NCBI GenBank assembly: GCA_017744735.1
Contig: JAGIAR010000007.1
Coordinates: 62,001-126,000 of the forward strand
Length of the DNA: 64,000 nucleotides
Direction of reading: 5' to 3'
Source: Novosphingobium sp.
GTDB lineage: Bacteria; Pseudomonadota; Alphaproteobacteria; Sphingomonadales; Sphingomonadaceae
The position numbers and the translations under genes were made by a program. Every line of letters starts with the position of its first letter. Position 1 is the stretch's first letter. Positions 9,815-17,913 of this stretch are shown piece by piece. The notes under the pieces are model-generated. The model saw nothing but the letters and a program-made list of their open reading frames with translations, was not told the origin of the DNA and did not search any database.

Positions 9815-10240
9815 TTGACACAGGCGGCCATGGACGGTTCACCCGGCCCCATGGCCGCTGATCCCGACGAAATCGAGACCGATCCGGAAACCGACGGCGA
9901 AAGTCCCGGTTCGCTGTTCGACGACATCGGCGCGCTGATCGAGGACGGGCGTACTTACGCCGAGGCCGAACTGGCCTTCCAGAAGACCCGTCTCGGCTAT
10001 ATCGCCGGCCACGCGAAATGGATTGCGATCTTCGCCGGGCTGGCAATCCTGCTGGTGACGCTCTCGGTGGTGGTGCTGGTGGTCGGGATATTGATTTCGC
10101 TGATGCAGGTGATGCCGCCGATCGCGGCGACGCTGGTCACGATGTTCGGCATGCTCCTCGCTGCCGCACTGCTCGGCTTGATCGCCAAGCGCGGGGTGCG
10201 CGGGATCGCCGGGGCGTTCGAAAGCGAGAGCGATGGCTGA
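9815..10240 (+). CDS. Phage-holin-X/YqjE-like membrane protein
   Basis: This protein has up to 141 residues. An acidic N-terminal region is followed by an amphipathic stretch (YAEAELAFQKTRLGYIAGHAKW) and two membrane helices (IAIFAGLAILLVTLSVVVLVV and IAATLVTMFGMLLAAALLGLIA, each described here only in part). This is the layout of the putative Actinobacterial holin-X/YqjE family; despite the name, nothing here is phage. The start may be TTG 9815, which has GAGACGGA just upstream, or ATG 9830. It overlaps the next gene by 8 bases, so the cluster is translationally coupled, as with yqjD-yqjE in enterobacteria. Confidence 0.7.
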   Translation: MTQAAMDGSPGPMAADPDEIETDPETDGESPGSLFDDIGALIEDGRTYAEAELAFQKTRLGYIAGHAKWIAIFAGLAILLVTLSVVVLVVGILISLMQVMPPIAATLVTMFGMLLAAALLGLIAKRGVRGIAGAFESESDG

Positions 10241-10562
10241 TCTCGAGCAGCAGATGAAGGAAGACCGGGCGCTGAGGGATTCGGCGCGGGCGCTGTTCCG
10301 CGACGAGCTAAAGCACGTCCGGCGCGAGGCCACGCCCGGCGCGATCGGCGAGCGCATCGCCAACCGCATCGGCGCCAAGGCCGACGCGGCGAGCGACGCG
10401 GCGGTCGATTTCGCGGCAGGCCACGGCAGGATGCTGGCGGCGGTGCTGGCCGGCGTCGCCGCGGGCGCGAGCCTGTGGTTCGCGCGCAAACCGCTCGGCC
10501 GCTGGCTCGCGGGAAGAGACGAAACAGGGGACGGGGAAGAAGGTGAGGAAGATCCGAAATGA
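10233..10562 (+). CDS. Small single-helix membrane protein of stress cluster
   Basis: This 109-residue protein has a charged N-terminal half (DRALRDSARALFRDELKHVR), an Ala-rich segment, one membrane helix around residues 66-84 (MLAAVLAGVAAGASLWFA) and an acidic tail (DETGDGEEGEED). I do not recognise a named family; it resembles DUF3618-like proteins found with YqjD/YqjE homologues. It overlaps its upstream neighbour by 8 bases and its downstream neighbour by 4, so all are made from one transcript. A role as a partner of the membrane stress proteins is inferred from context only. Confidence 0.65.
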   Translation: MADLEQQMKEDRALRDSARALFRDELKHVRREATPGAIGERIANRIGAKADAASDAAVDFAAGHGRMLAAVLAGVAAGASLWFARKPLGRWLAGRDETGDGEEGEEDPK

Positions 10563-10945
10563 GCGATGCCACACGACCCACCCTGCGTGAGCGGATCGAG
10601 GCCGGCAAGGCCCGGCAGGCGAAGCGCGATGCGCAGGCCGCCGGCCCGATCGACCGGCTGACCTCGGCCGCGAAGGAGCATCCGCTGCTGGTGGTGCTCG
10701 GCGGGGTCGCGATCGGGGTCGCGCTCTCGACCCTGATCCCGCGTTCGCCCACGCGGCGCCTGAGCAGGAACGCGCTCGGTTTCCTGACCACGGTGGCCGA
10801 GCTGGGGCTTGCCTATGGCCGGCAGGCCTTCGAAGCGGCCGAAGAAGTGGGCGGGCCCACGCGTGAGCGGCTCGGCGATTTCGGCAGTTCGCTGCAGGAT
10901 GCCGCGGCCCGGCTCAAGGACAAGGTTGTGGCGGGCCGCGATTAG
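10559..10945 (+). CDS. Small membrane protein of stress cluster
   Basis: This 128-residue protein has a basic N terminus (RERIEAGKARQAKRDAQ), a hydrophobic segment with a glycine-zipper look (LLVVLGGVAIGVALSTLIP, about residues 43-61) and an amphipathic C-terminal half. No family is recognised. It is the last gene of the four-gene cluster starting at 9227; its ATG overlaps the preceding stop as ATGA. The stop is followed by a short gap of 78 bases before the DUF4170 gene. It probably acts at the inner membrane with its neighbours. Confidence 0.65.
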   Translation: MSDATRPTLRERIEAGKARQAKRDAQAAGPIDRLTSAAKEHPLLVVLGGVAIGVALSTLIPRSPTRRLSRNALGFLTTVAELGLAYGRQAFEAAEEVGGPTRERLGDFGSSLQDAAARLKDKVVAGRD

Positions 10946-11023
10946 CGGCCCGCGCCCCACTTGCCAGCCCGCTCCAAGCCGCTATTGCAGAGGCGGTTTA
11001 TTGCACTGCAACAGGCGAAACAC

Positions 11024-11251
11024 ATGTCCAATCAATTGCTGCACCTGGTGATGGGCGGACGCGTCACCGACCCCCAGAAGATCGAGTTCCAGGACCTCAA
11101 GGACATCCATGTGGTGGGGTTCTACAACTCGCGCGCCGAGGCGGAAGATGCCTGGCGCGCATGGGCGCAGCGCACGGTCGACGATGCCGAGATGAAATAC
11201 GTCATCGTGCACCTGCACAAGCTGCTGGAGCCCGATATTCCGCTGAAGTGA
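11024..11251 (+). CDS. DUF4170 family protein
   Basis: This 75-residue cytoplasmic protein is recognisable as DUF4170, a small family common in alphaproteobacteria: GGRVTDPQKIEFQDLK, then VVGFYNSRAEAEDAWRAWAQ and a final AEMKYVIVHLHKL strand. The frame is open further upstream, but the ATG at 11024 (protein start MSNQLLHLVMGG) gives the normal length and homologous start. Function is unknown; elsewhere the family is often found near lipid A and envelope genes, which is not the case here. It is followed by a palindromic repeat and then convergent greA. Confidence 0.8.
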   Translation: MSNQLLHLVMGGRVTDPQKIEFQDLKDIHVVGFYNSRAEAEDAWRAWAQRTVDDAEMKYVIVHLHKLLEPDIPLK

Positions 11252-11278
11252 AGTTCGGTTGAGGTTGGGCGGGTTTGC

Positions 11279-11358
11279 ACCGCCCTCCCCGCTGCGACGA
11301 GCCTCACATACGTTCGGCAAGTCTCGCTCCCCTCCCGCTGGCGGGGGGATAGGGAGGG
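11279..11358. repeat. REP-like palindromic element between DUF4170 gene and greA
   Basis: The gap between the two convergent genes holds a GC-rich imperfect palindrome. Its core is CCCCTCCCGCTGGCGGGGGG at 11329-11348, with CCGCCCTCCCCGCTGCG on the left and AGGGAGGG on the right. A second small hairpin (GGGCGG/CCGCCC, 11267-11285) precedes it. There is no T-tract. It resembles the CTCTCCC repeat family seen elsewhere in the window, although it could also act as a weak bidirectional transcription stop. Confidence 0.5.
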
Positions 11359-11362
11359 TTCT

Positions 11363-11830
11363 TCAGATGAACTCGATCTTGTCGACCAGGTAGAACCGGT
11401 CGCCCGAAGGCACGGTCACCTCGACATCCTCGCCCACCTTGCGCCCGATCAGCGCCTTGCCGAGCGGCGAGTTGTACGAGATCCGGCCCTTGCGCGCGTC
11501 GGCCTCGGTCATGCCGACGATCTGGTAGCGGTTCGGCTTGTCCTCTTCGTCGAGCAGGGTCACGGTCGCGCCGAAGATCACCCGGTCGCCCGAGAGCGTC
11601 GCCGGATCGATGATCTGCGCACGGCTGACCTTGTCCTCGATCTCGGCGATCTGCGCCTCGACCTGGCCCTGGCGTTCCTTGGCCGCGTGGTATTCCGCGT
11701 TTTCCGACAGGTCGCCGTGGGCGCGCGCTTCCTCGATCGCATCGACGATCAGGGGGCGCTCCTGGCGCAGTGCATTCAGCTCGGCGGTGAGCATTTCATA
11801 GCCTTCCGCCAGCATCGGGACCTTTTCCAT
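11363..11830 (-). CDS. greA: Transcription elongation factor GreA
   Basis: GreA rescues backtracked RNA polymerase by stimulating transcript cleavage. The 155-residue protein has the usual two parts: an N-terminal coiled coil with the acidic tip ([20 protein letters not shown] and [15 protein letters not shown]) and a C-terminal FKBP-like domain ending [20 protein letters not shown]. Length is normal. It lies about 130 bases downstream of carB on the same strand, the carB-greA order seen in many alphaproteobacteria, so it may be read through from the carAB transcript. Confidence 0.97.
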   Translation of the reverse strand: MEKVPMLAEGYEMLTAELNALRQERPLIVDAIEEARAHGDLSENAEYHAAKERQGQVEAQIAEIEDKVSRAQIIDPATLSGDRVIFGATVTLLDEEDKPNRYQIVGMTEADARKGRISYNSPLGKALIGRKVGEDVEVTVPSGDRFYLVDKIEFI

Positions 11831-11959
11831 TCTACAACCCCGTAGCGTCTATCTCTTCAGCGCCGCCCCCGTTTCGAGAAAACCTTGCCTTCCGGTTCCC
11901 GCTACAGTGACGGGAAACGGCCTGGTTCAGCGCTCGAATGTTTGGGGAAGACGCGCGTT

Positions 11960-14900
11960 TCACGAACTGTAATAGTCCTGAAGCGAGCGCACTTCAAGTT
12001 GGCTCGCTTTCAGGCCCGCGATCGCCCTCGCCACCGCGTCGGATGCCGCCGCGGTGGTGTAATAGGGCAGCTTCATGATCAGCGCGGTCGCGCGGATCGA
12101 TTGGGAGTCCTTCAGGCTCTGCCAGCCTTCGGTGGTGTTGAAGATCAGCGCCACCTCGCCATCGACGATCTTGTCGACCACGTGCGGGCGGCCTTCGGCG
12201 ACCTTGTTGACCCGCTCGACCGGCAGGCCGTTCTCGGCCAGGAACTGCGCGGTGCCGCCGGTCGCGATGATCCTGAAGCCCTGTTCCACCAGCAGCTTCG
12301 CCGCCGGCAGGATCACCTGCTTGTCGCTGTCCTTGACCGATATGAACACCGTCCCGCCCTGAGGCAGCACCATGCCCGCGCCGAGCTGCGCCTTGGCGAA
12401 GGCGATCGGGAAATCGGCATCGATGCCCATCACCTCGCCGGTCGACTTCATTTCGGGCGACAGCACCGGGTCGGTCCCGGGGAAGCGCGCGAAGGGGAAC
12501 ACTGCCTCCTTCACTGCCATATAGGGCACGTCGCGCTTGATCGCGGGGAGGTCTGCCAGCTTGGTGCCGGCCATCACCCGCGCGGCCATCTTGGCGACCG
12601 GCTGGCCGATCGCCTTGGCGACGAAGGGCACCGTGCGGCTGGCGCGCGGATTGACCTCGATCAGATAGACCTTGCCGTCCTTCACCGCGAACTGGATGTT
12701 CATCAGGCCCTTCACGCCCAATGCCATCGCCAGCGCCTCGGCCTGGCGCTCCATTTCCGCGATAATCTCCTGCGGCAGGCTGTAGGGCGGCAGGGTGCAG
12801 GCGCTGTCGCCCGAATGGACGCCGGCTTCCTCGATATGCTGCATCACCCCGGCGATCACCACCTGCTCGCCGTCGCACAGCGCATCGACGTCGCATTCGA
12901 TCGCATCGCGCAGATACTGGTCGATCAGCACCGGGCTGTCGCCCGAAACGTTGACCGCGGTGGCGATGTAGTCGTCGAGCTGCGCCTCGCTGTCGACGAT
13001 CTCCATCGCGCGGCCGCCGAGCACATAGCTCGGGCGGATCAGCACCGGGTAGCCGATGCGGTTGGCCACCGCGACCGCCTCGTCGCGGCTGCGCGCGATG
13101 CCGTTGGCCGGCTGGAGCAGCTTGAGCTGGTTGACCAGCTTGGCGAAGCGCTCGCGGTCTTCGGCGAGGTCGATCGCGTCGGGCGAGGTGCCGAGGATCG
13201 GGATCCCGGCATCCTCGAGCGCCTGCGCCAGCTTGAGCGGGGTCTGCCCGCCGAACTGCACGATCACGCCGAGCAGTTCGCCGGCCGACTGTTCGACCCG
13301 CAGGATCTCGAGCACGTCCTCGGCGGTCAGCGGCTCGAAATAGAGCCGGTCCGAAGTGTCGTAGTCGGTCGAGACCGTTTCCGGGTTGCAATTGACCATG
13401 ATGGTCTCGAACCCGTCTTCGGCCAGCGCGAAGCACGCGTGGCAGCAGCAGTAGTCGAACTCGATCCCTTGCCCGATCCGGTTCGGCCCGCCGCCAAGGA
13501 TCACGATCTTCTGGCGGTCGGAAGGCTGCGCCTCGTCCTCGGCCGCGCCGAAGCTCGGGGCCTCGTAGGTCGAGTACATATAGGGCGTGACCGCCTCGAA
13601 CTCGGCCGCGCAACTGTCGATCCGCTTGAACACCGGCAGCACGCCCAGCTTGTGGCGCAACTTGCGCACTTCCTCTTCGCTGGTCGCCCCCGCCATCGCG
13701 CGCACCGCATCGTGCAGCAGGCCCGAGCGGGTGGCCTGGGTCTCGCCCAACCCGCCTGCGACATGGACCGAGCGCACCGCCAGCGTGGCGAGCCGCTTGT
13801 CCGAAAAGCCCATCGCCTTCAGGCGGCGAAGACCCGCCGCATCGTTCGGCAGCCCGTCTTTCGAAATGCGCTGCTCTTCCTCGACGATCTGGCAGATGTG
13901 GCGCAGGAACCAGGGATCGAAATGAGTGATCGCCTGCACTTCGTCGACCGTGAAGCCCTCACGGAAGGCCTGCGCGATCTGGAGGATGCGCTCGGGCGTG
14001 CGGCGCGAGAGCGCGGCGGTGATCTGGTCGCGCCCCGCACCTTCGAGCGCGAGCACGCGGTTGAACCCGTCGAGCCCGGTTTCGAGGCCGCGCAGCGCCT
14101 TCTGCATCGATTCCTTGAAGCTGCGGCCGATCGCCATCACCTCGCCGACCGACTTCATCGCGGTCGACAGCGTCGGCTCGGCGCCCTTGAACTTTTCGAA
14201 CGCGAAGCGCGGGATCTTGGTCACGACATAGTCGATCGTCGGCTCGAAGCTCGCCGGGGTCGCCCCGGTGATCTCGTTGGTCAGCTCGTCGAGCGTGTAG
14301 CCGACCGCCAGCTTCGCCGCGACGCGGGCGATCGGGAAGCCGGTCGCCTTGGAAGCCAGCGCCGAACTGCGCGACACGCGCGGGTTCATCTCGATCACGA
14401 TCAGGCGGCCGTCCTTCGGATTGACCGCGAACTGCACGTTCGACCCGCCGGTCTCGACCCCGATCTCGCGCAGCACCGCGATGCTCGCGTTGCGCATGAT
14501 CTGGTATTCCTTGTCGGTCAGCGTCAGCGCCGGCGCGACGGTGATGGAATCGCCCGTGTGGACGCCCATCGGATCGACGTTCTCGATCGAGCAGATGATG
14601 ATGCAATTGTCATGGCGGTCGCGCACGACCTCCATCTCGAACTCCTTCCACCCGAGGAGCGATTCCTCGATCAGGACTTCGGTGGTGGGGCTGGCGTCGA
14701 GGCCCGAGCGCACGATCGCCTCGAACTCGGTGCGGTTGTAGGCGATCCCGCCGCCGGTGCCGCCGAGGGTGAAGCTCGGGCGGATGATCGCCGGCAGGCC
14801 GGTGGTCTCGAGCACCTTGTTGGCTTCCTCGACCGTATGCGCGACGCCGCTGCGCGCGCTTTCGAGGCCGATCTTGTCCATCGCGTCGCGGAACCGCTGG

Positions 14901-15286
14901 CGGTCTTCCGCCTTGTCGATCGCGTCGGCATCGGCGCCGATCATCTGCACGCCGAACTTCTCCAGCGTGCCGTCGTTGAACAGGGCCAGCGCGCAGTTGA
15001 GCGCGGTCTGCCCGCCCATCGTCGGCAGCAGCGCGTCGGGGCGTTCCTTCTCGATGATCTTGGCGACGATCTCGGGGGTGATCGGCTCGACATAGGTCGC
15101 ATCGGCCATTTCCGGATCGGTCATGATCGTGGCGGGGTTGGAGTTGACCAGGACCACGCGGTAGCCCTCCTCCTTCAGCGCCTTGATCGCCTGGGTGCCG
15201 GAATAGTCGAACTCGCAGGCCTGGCCGATGATGATCGGGCCGGCGCCGATGACGAGGATCGAGGAGATGTCAGTGCGTTTGGGCAT
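11960..15286 (-). CDS. carB: Carbamoyl-phosphate synthase large subunit
   Basis: CarB makes carbamoyl phosphate from bicarbonate, ATP and ammonia delivered by CarA, feeding pyrimidine and arginine synthesis. At 1108 residues it is full length: two ATP-grasp halves (first opening [20 protein letters not shown], second around [19 protein letters not shown]), an oligomerisation domain between them, and a C-terminal MGS-like allosteric domain ([26 protein letters not shown]). Its partner carA lies upstream on the same strand but is separated by 521 bases holding an oppositely oriented DUF559 gene and repeats, an unusual interruption of carAB. Confidence 0.98.
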   Translation of the reverse strand: MPKRTDISSILVIGAGPIIIGQACEFDYSGTQAIKALKEEGYRVVLVNSNPATIMTDPEMADATYVEPITPEIVAKIIEKERPDALLPTMGGQTALNCALALFNDGTLEKFGVQMIGADADAIDKAEDRQRFRDAMDKIGLESARSGVAHTVEEANKVLETTGLPAIIRPSFTLGGTGGGIAYNRTEFEAIVRSGLDASPTTEVLIEESLLGWKEFEMEVVRDRHDNCIIICSIENVDPMGVHTGDSITVAPALTLTDKEYQIMRNASIAVLREIGVETGGSNVQFAVNPKDGRLIVIEMNPRVSRSSALASKATGFPIARVAAKLAVGYTLDELTNEITGATPASFEPTIDYVVTKIPRFAFEKFKGAEPTLSTAMKSVGEVMAIGRSFKESMQKALRGLETGLDGFNRVLALEGAGRDQITAALSRRTPERILQIAQAFREGFTVDEVQAITHFDPWFLRHICQIVEEEQRISKDGLPNDAAGLRRLKAMGFSDKRLATLAVRSVHVAGGLGETQATRSGLLHDAVRAMAGATSEEEVRKLRHKLGVLPVFKRIDSCAAEFEAVTPYMYSTYEAPSFGAAEDEAQPSDRQKIVILGGGPNRIGQGIEFDYCCCHACFALAEDGFETIMVNCNPETVSTDYDTSDRLYFEPLTAEDVLEILRVEQSAGELLGVIVQFGGQTPLKLAQALEDAGIPILGTSPDAIDLAEDRERFAKLVNQLKLLQPANGIARSRDEAVAVANRIGYPVLIRPSYVLGGRAMEIVDSEAQLDDYIATAVNVSGDSPVLIDQYLRDAIECDVDALCDGEQVVIAGVMQHIEEAGVHSGDSACTLPPYSLPQEIIAEMERQAEALAMALGVKGLMNIQFAVKDGKVYLIEVNPRASRTVPFVAKAIGQPVAKMAARVMAGTKLADLPAIKRDVPYMAVKEAVFPFARFPGTDPVLSPEMKSTGEVMGIDADFPIAFAKAQLGAGMVLPQGGTVFISVKDSDKQVILPAAKLLVEQGFRIIATGGTAQFLAENGLPVERVNKVAEGRPHVVDKIVDGEVALIFNTTEGWQSLKDSQSIRATALIMKLPYYTTAAASDAVARAIAGLKASQLEVRSLQDYYSS

Positions 15287-15308
15287 TTAGATAACCGCTG
15301 CCATAAAG

Positions 15309-15351
15309 CCCCTCTCACCCTTCAGGGGGAGAGGGGTTGGGGAGAGGGGGG
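15309..15351. repeat. Palindromic repeat, left boundary of DUF559 module
   Basis: This 43-base element reads CCCCTCTCACCCTTCAGGGG and continues GAGAGGGGTTGGGGAGAGGGGGG. It contains its own hairpin (CCCTTCAGGG type) and, as a whole, is an imperfect inverted copy of the element at 15736-15791. The two therefore bracket the DUF559 gene like terminal inverted repeats. It begins 22 bases upstream of the carB start codon. Confidence 0.7.
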
Positions 15352-15361
15352 ACGCTCGCTC

Positions 15362-15724
15362 ATGGCCAAACGTCACGGACCCACGCGAGAGCGTGCGAAA
15401 GAATTGCGAAAAAACATGACGGCGCCCGAGCAGGCGCTGTGGGCGATCGTCCGCGCGAAGCGCCTTGGCGGGGTCAAATTCGTCCGGCAGGCGGTGCGCG
15501 CGCCGTTCATTCCCGACTTTGCAGCGCGTGCCGAGCGGCTGATTGTCGAACTGGATGGCGACACCCACTTCGCTCCCGGCGCGGAAGCCTACGACGCGCG
15601 GCGAACCGCCCTGCTTGAAGATCAGGGCTGGCGCGTGCTGCGCATCCCCAACAACGAGGTCATGTCCAACCCCGATGGTGTCGCTCGCGCGATCCTGATC
15701 GCTTTGGGAAGAGATTTTGAATGA
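15362..15724 (+). CDS. DUF559 family protein (Vsr-like PD-(D/E)xK nuclease fold)
   Basis: This 120-residue basic protein belongs to DUF559, a family related to very-short-patch-repair endonucleases. It has the N-terminal RAKELRKNMTAPEQALWAIVR helix (here quoted in part), then the nuclease core: Asp52 in PFIPDF, Glu63 and Asp65 in LIVELDGDTH, and the C-terminal strand WRVLRIPNNEV typical of the family. All expected acidic residues are present, so it may be active. It is oriented against carA and carB, between which it lies, and is bracketed by inverted palindromic repeats. No own regulator is visible. It may be a mobile or selfish module; its natural substrate is unknown. Confidence 0.88.
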   Translation: MAKRHGPTRERAKELRKNMTAPEQALWAIVRAKRLGGVKFVRQAVRAPFIPDFAARAERLIVELDGDTHFAPGAEAYDARRTALLEDQGWRVLRIPNNEVMSNPDGVARAILIALGRDFE

Positions 15725-15735
15725 CCTGAGCGCGG

Positions 15736-15791
15736 CCCCCCTCTCCCCGGCGCTGACGCGCCGACCCTCTCCCCCTGAAGGGGGTGAGGGG
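15736..15791. repeat. Palindromic repeat, right boundary of DUF559 module
   Basis: This 56-base element starts CCCCCCTCTCCCC, has an inserted small hairpin GGCGCTGACGCGCC, and ends with CTCTCCCCCTGAAGGGGG and TGAGGGG. Apart from the inserted hairpin it is the reverse complement of the left element at 15309-15351 with few mismatches. It follows the DUF559 stop by 11 bases and ends 16 bases before the carA stop codon. Confidence 0.7.
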
Positions 15792-15807
15792 AACGTAAGG
15801 GCTCGCA

Positions 15808-16974
15808 TCACTGAAGCATCCCCACGAACTTCTCGAACAGGTAGAAGCTGTCCTGCGGACCCGGGCTCGCCTCGGGATGGTACTGCACCCCGAACGCCTG
15901 CTTGCCCTTGATCGCGATCCCGCAGTTCGAGCCGTCGAACAGCGAGACGTGGGTCTCCTCCACCGCGTCGGGCAGCGCCGAATTGTCGACCGCGAAGCCG
16001 TGGTTCATGCTGGTGATCTCGACCACACCGTCGCTCAGCCGCTTGACCGGGTGGTTCGCGCCGCGGTGGCCCTGGTGCATCTTGACCGTCTTCGCGCCCG
16101 CCGCGAGGCCGAGCATCTGGTGGCCGAGGCAGATGCCGAACACCGGCACGTCGCGCTCGAGCAGGCCCTGGATCACCGGCACCGCATAGGCGCCGGTGGC
16201 CGCCGGATCGCCCGGGCCGTTCGACAGGAACACGCCCTTGGGGTTCAGCGCGAGGATCGCCTCCAGCGGGGTCTCGGCCGGCACCACCGTCACCTTCGCT
16301 CCGGCCTTTACCAGATTGCGGAAGATGTTGTCCTTGGCGCCGTAATCGACCGCCACGACATGCGGGCGCTCCTCATAGGGCGACCGGCCGTAGCCCGACC
16401 CGAGCTTCCAGACATTGCCTTCCCAGTCCTGCTCGTGCGCGCGGCTAACGATCTTGGCGAGGTCCATGCCCTCGAGCCCCGGCCAGCTCCGCGCGCGTTC
16501 GAGCAGCGCGGGAATGTCGAACTTGCCCGAAGGTTCGTGCGCGATCACCGCATTGGGTGCGCCCTGCAGGCGGATCCGGCGGGTCAGCGCGCGGGTATCG
16601 ACCCCGGCGAGGCCGATCTTGCCGGCGGCCGCCAGCCATTCGCCGAAAGTCCCGGCCGAACGGAAGTTGGAAGGATCGGTTACATCCTCGCGCACCACGC
16701 AGCCGACCGCGCCCTCGACCCGGGATTCGATATCCTCGTCGTTGGCGCCGACGTTGCCGATATGGGGGAAGGTGAAGGCGATGATCTGCCCGGCGTAGGA
16801 CGGGTCGGTCAGCGATTCCTGATAACCGGTCATCGCGGTGTTGAAGCACACCTCGCCCACCGCGCTGCCGGTGGCGCCGAAGCCCTTGCCCCACACCACG
16901 GTTCCGTCGGCAAGCACGATGACTCCCGTCGCACCTTTCGGTTGTGGCGCAGACGAAGAGGCGGGGTCGGCCAT
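15808..16974 (-). CDS. carA: Carbamoyl-phosphate synthase small subunit (glutaminase)
   Basis: CarA hydrolyses glutamine and passes ammonia to CarB. The 388-residue protein has the CarA N-terminal domain (GEVCFNTAMTGYQESLTDPS) and a C-terminal class I amidotransferase domain with nucleophile Cys282 in GICLGHQ, and His366 and Glu368 in VQYHPEASPGP. It is full length. carB lies downstream on the same strand, beyond the inserted DUF559 module, so read-through across the two palindromes would be needed for joint transcription. Upstream, it is divergent from yqeY across 154 bases in which I see no clear regulatory motif. Confidence 0.98.
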   Translation of the reverse strand: MADPASSSAPQPKGATGVIVLADGTVVWGKGFGATGSAVGEVCFNTAMTGYQESLTDPSYAGQIIAFTFPHIGNVGANDEDIESRVEGAVGCVVREDVTDPSNFRSAGTFGEWLAAAGKIGLAGVDTRALTRRIRLQGAPNAVIAHEPSGKFDIPALLERARSWPGLEGMDLAKIVSRAHEQDWEGNVWKLGSGYGRSPYEERPHVVAVDYGAKDNIFRNLVKAGAKVTVVPAETPLEAILALNPKGVFLSNGPGDPAATGAYAVPVIQGLLERDVPVFGICLGHQMLGLAAGAKTVKMHQGHRGANHPVKRLSDGVVEITSMNHGFAVDNSALPDAVEETHVSLFDGSNCGIAIKGKQAFGVQYHPEASPGPQDSFYLFEKFVGMLQ

Positions 16975-17128
16975 GAGGCGCTCCGTTAGAAAGTTGCGGC
17001 GATGTTCGCTAAGGCTCGGCGGCTAGACGTGCATCCCCTCCCCGTCAACCGTGCGGGGAAAGATTGTTGCCATCGCACTGCCGCTTCCCCATTTGGGGCG
17101 CGAAACATCCACAGGAAAGTAGGAACGC

Positions 17129-17581
17129 ATGCTCCGCGATACAATCAAGGCCGCCCAGATCACCGCGATGAAGGGCGGCGAGAAAGAGCGCCTGGCCGCC
17201 GTCCGCCTGATCCTCGCCAAGATCAAGGACCGCGACATCGAGCTGCGGACCGCCAGCGCCCCGGCCGACGACGACGCGATGGTGATCGACGTCCTCCAGA
17301 AAATGGCTAAGCAGCGCCGCGAATCGATCCAGATGTTCGAAACCGGTGGCCGCGACGAACTGGCCGCGCAGGAAAAGAGCGAACTCGCGGTGATCGAGGA
17401 ATTCCTCCCCGCACAGCTTTCGGACGCGGAAGTCGCCAGCCTGATCGACGGGATCAAGGCCGAGACCGGCGCGGAGAGCATCAAGGACATGGGCAAGGTC
17501 ATGGCGCTGCTCAAGGAGCGCCACGGGACCGAGATCGACATGTCCAAGGCATCGGGCCTGGTGAAGGCCAGTTTTGGGTAG
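17129..17581 (+). CDS. GatB/YqeY domain protein
   Basis: This 150-residue cytoplasmic protein is a YqeY-type protein, a free-standing relative of the C-terminal tRNA-binding domain of the amidotransferase subunit GatB. The typical blocks are visible: an N-terminal helix with MKGGEKERLAAVRLI, then KQRRESIQMFETGGRDELA, EEFLPAQLSDAEV and MGKVMALLKERHG. Its precise role is not known. In alphaproteobacteria it usually precedes dnaG and rpoD, as here, although 332 bases of repeats and a gene remnant intervene before dnaG. Confidence 0.92.
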   Translation: MLRDTIKAAQITAMKGGEKERLAAVRLILAKIKDRDIELRTASAPADDDAMVIDVLQKMAKQRRESIQMFETGGRDELAAQEKSELAVIEEFLPAQLSDAEVASLIDGIKAETGAESIKDMGKVMALLKERHGTEIDMSKASGLVKASFG

Positions 17582-17586
17582 GTAGC

Positions 17587-17660
17587 TATCCTCTCCCCTC
17601 GCGGGAGAGGATAGCGTAGCTTGCGCCCGAAGTGGCGCTAGTGAAGCTTGGAGAGGGGGC
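17587..17660. repeat. REP-like element, first of an inverted doublet
   Basis: The element opens with a near-perfect hairpin TATCCTCTCCCCTCGCGGGA followed by GAGGATA, continues AGCGTAGCTTGC, has a variable hairpin (GCGCCCGAAGTGGCGC) and ends AGCTTGGAGAGGGGGC. The first 37 bases match the element at 53930 with one mismatch. There is no T-tract and it occurs in several places, so it is a dispersed repeat. Being just downstream of the yqeY stop, it may still affect mRNA ends. Confidence 0.75.
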
Positions 17661-17670
17661 GTTACGTGCC

Positions 17671-17741
17671 GCCCCTCTCCAACTCCGGCTACGGCGACAA
17701 GTCGCCAAGCCTCCGTATCCTCTCCCGCGAGGGGAGAGGAT
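17671..17741. repeat. REP-like element, second of an inverted doublet
   Basis: This is the same repeat type in reverse orientation: GCCCCTCTCCAACTCCGGCT, a variable hairpin (GGCGACAAGTCGCC), then GTATCCTCTCCCGCGAGGGG ending AGAGGAT. It closely matches 53850-53919. Together with 17587-17660 it makes a tail-to-tail doublet. Confidence 0.72.
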
Positions 17742-17752
17742 CATGTCGTGCA

Positions 17753-17843
17753 CAGGGTTATCACGTGATCCGCTTCTGGAATCACGACGTTTTGGATAAT
17801 CTTGCGGGCGTTCTATTTCGGATCGAACAGGTGCTTGCGGACA
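17753..17843 (+). pseudogene. C-terminal remnant of a DUF559 gene
   Basis: About 30 codons in one frame read QGYHVIRFWNHDVLDNLAGV and then LFRIEQVLADR. This is the typical C-terminal strand and helix of DUF559 proteins and aligns with the intact copy at 15362 (QGWRVLRIPNNEVMSNPDGV). The N-terminal nuclease core is missing and replaced by the repeat doublet, so this is a decayed copy. It is directly followed by the same palindrome type that follows the intact gene. The 332-base gap between yqeY and dnaG is filled by this remnant and the repeats. Confidence 0.75.
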
Positions 17844-17880
17844 GGCCCTCCCCCAACCCCTCCCTGAAGGGGGGGAGACC
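17844..17880. repeat. Palindromic repeat following the DUF559 remnant
   Basis: The sequence GGCCCTCCCCCAACCCCTCC followed by CTGAAGGGGGGGAGACC matches the right boundary repeat of the intact DUF559 module (CTCTCCCC, ACCCTCTCCCCCTGAAGGGGG) in the same orientation relative to the DUF559 frame. It ends 33 bases before the dnaG start codon. Confidence 0.68.
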
Positions 17881-17913
17881 GAGAGCCCTCGCGCCTCTCG
17901 CACGGAGTGAGTA

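Noticed and set aside
9815-9820. TTGACA as a -35 promoter element
   Set aside because: It lies at the possible TTG start of a translated, operon-internal gene and has no matching -10; it is best explained as coding sequence.
9815-10240. Prophage holin
   Set aside because: The family name includes holin, but neighbours are stress membrane proteins and no phage gene is present.
11885-15724. A 1279-codon open frame on the plus strand opposite carB and running into the DUF559 gene
   Set aside because: It is the antisense shadow of carB caused by high G+C third positions; its composition (His/Arg/Asp-rich, no motifs) is not protein-like. Only its last 120 codons are a real gene.
17587-17741. Intrinsic terminators of yqeY
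   Set aside because: The stems lack T-tracts and recur elsewhere in the same composite form, so a dispersed repeat explains them better.
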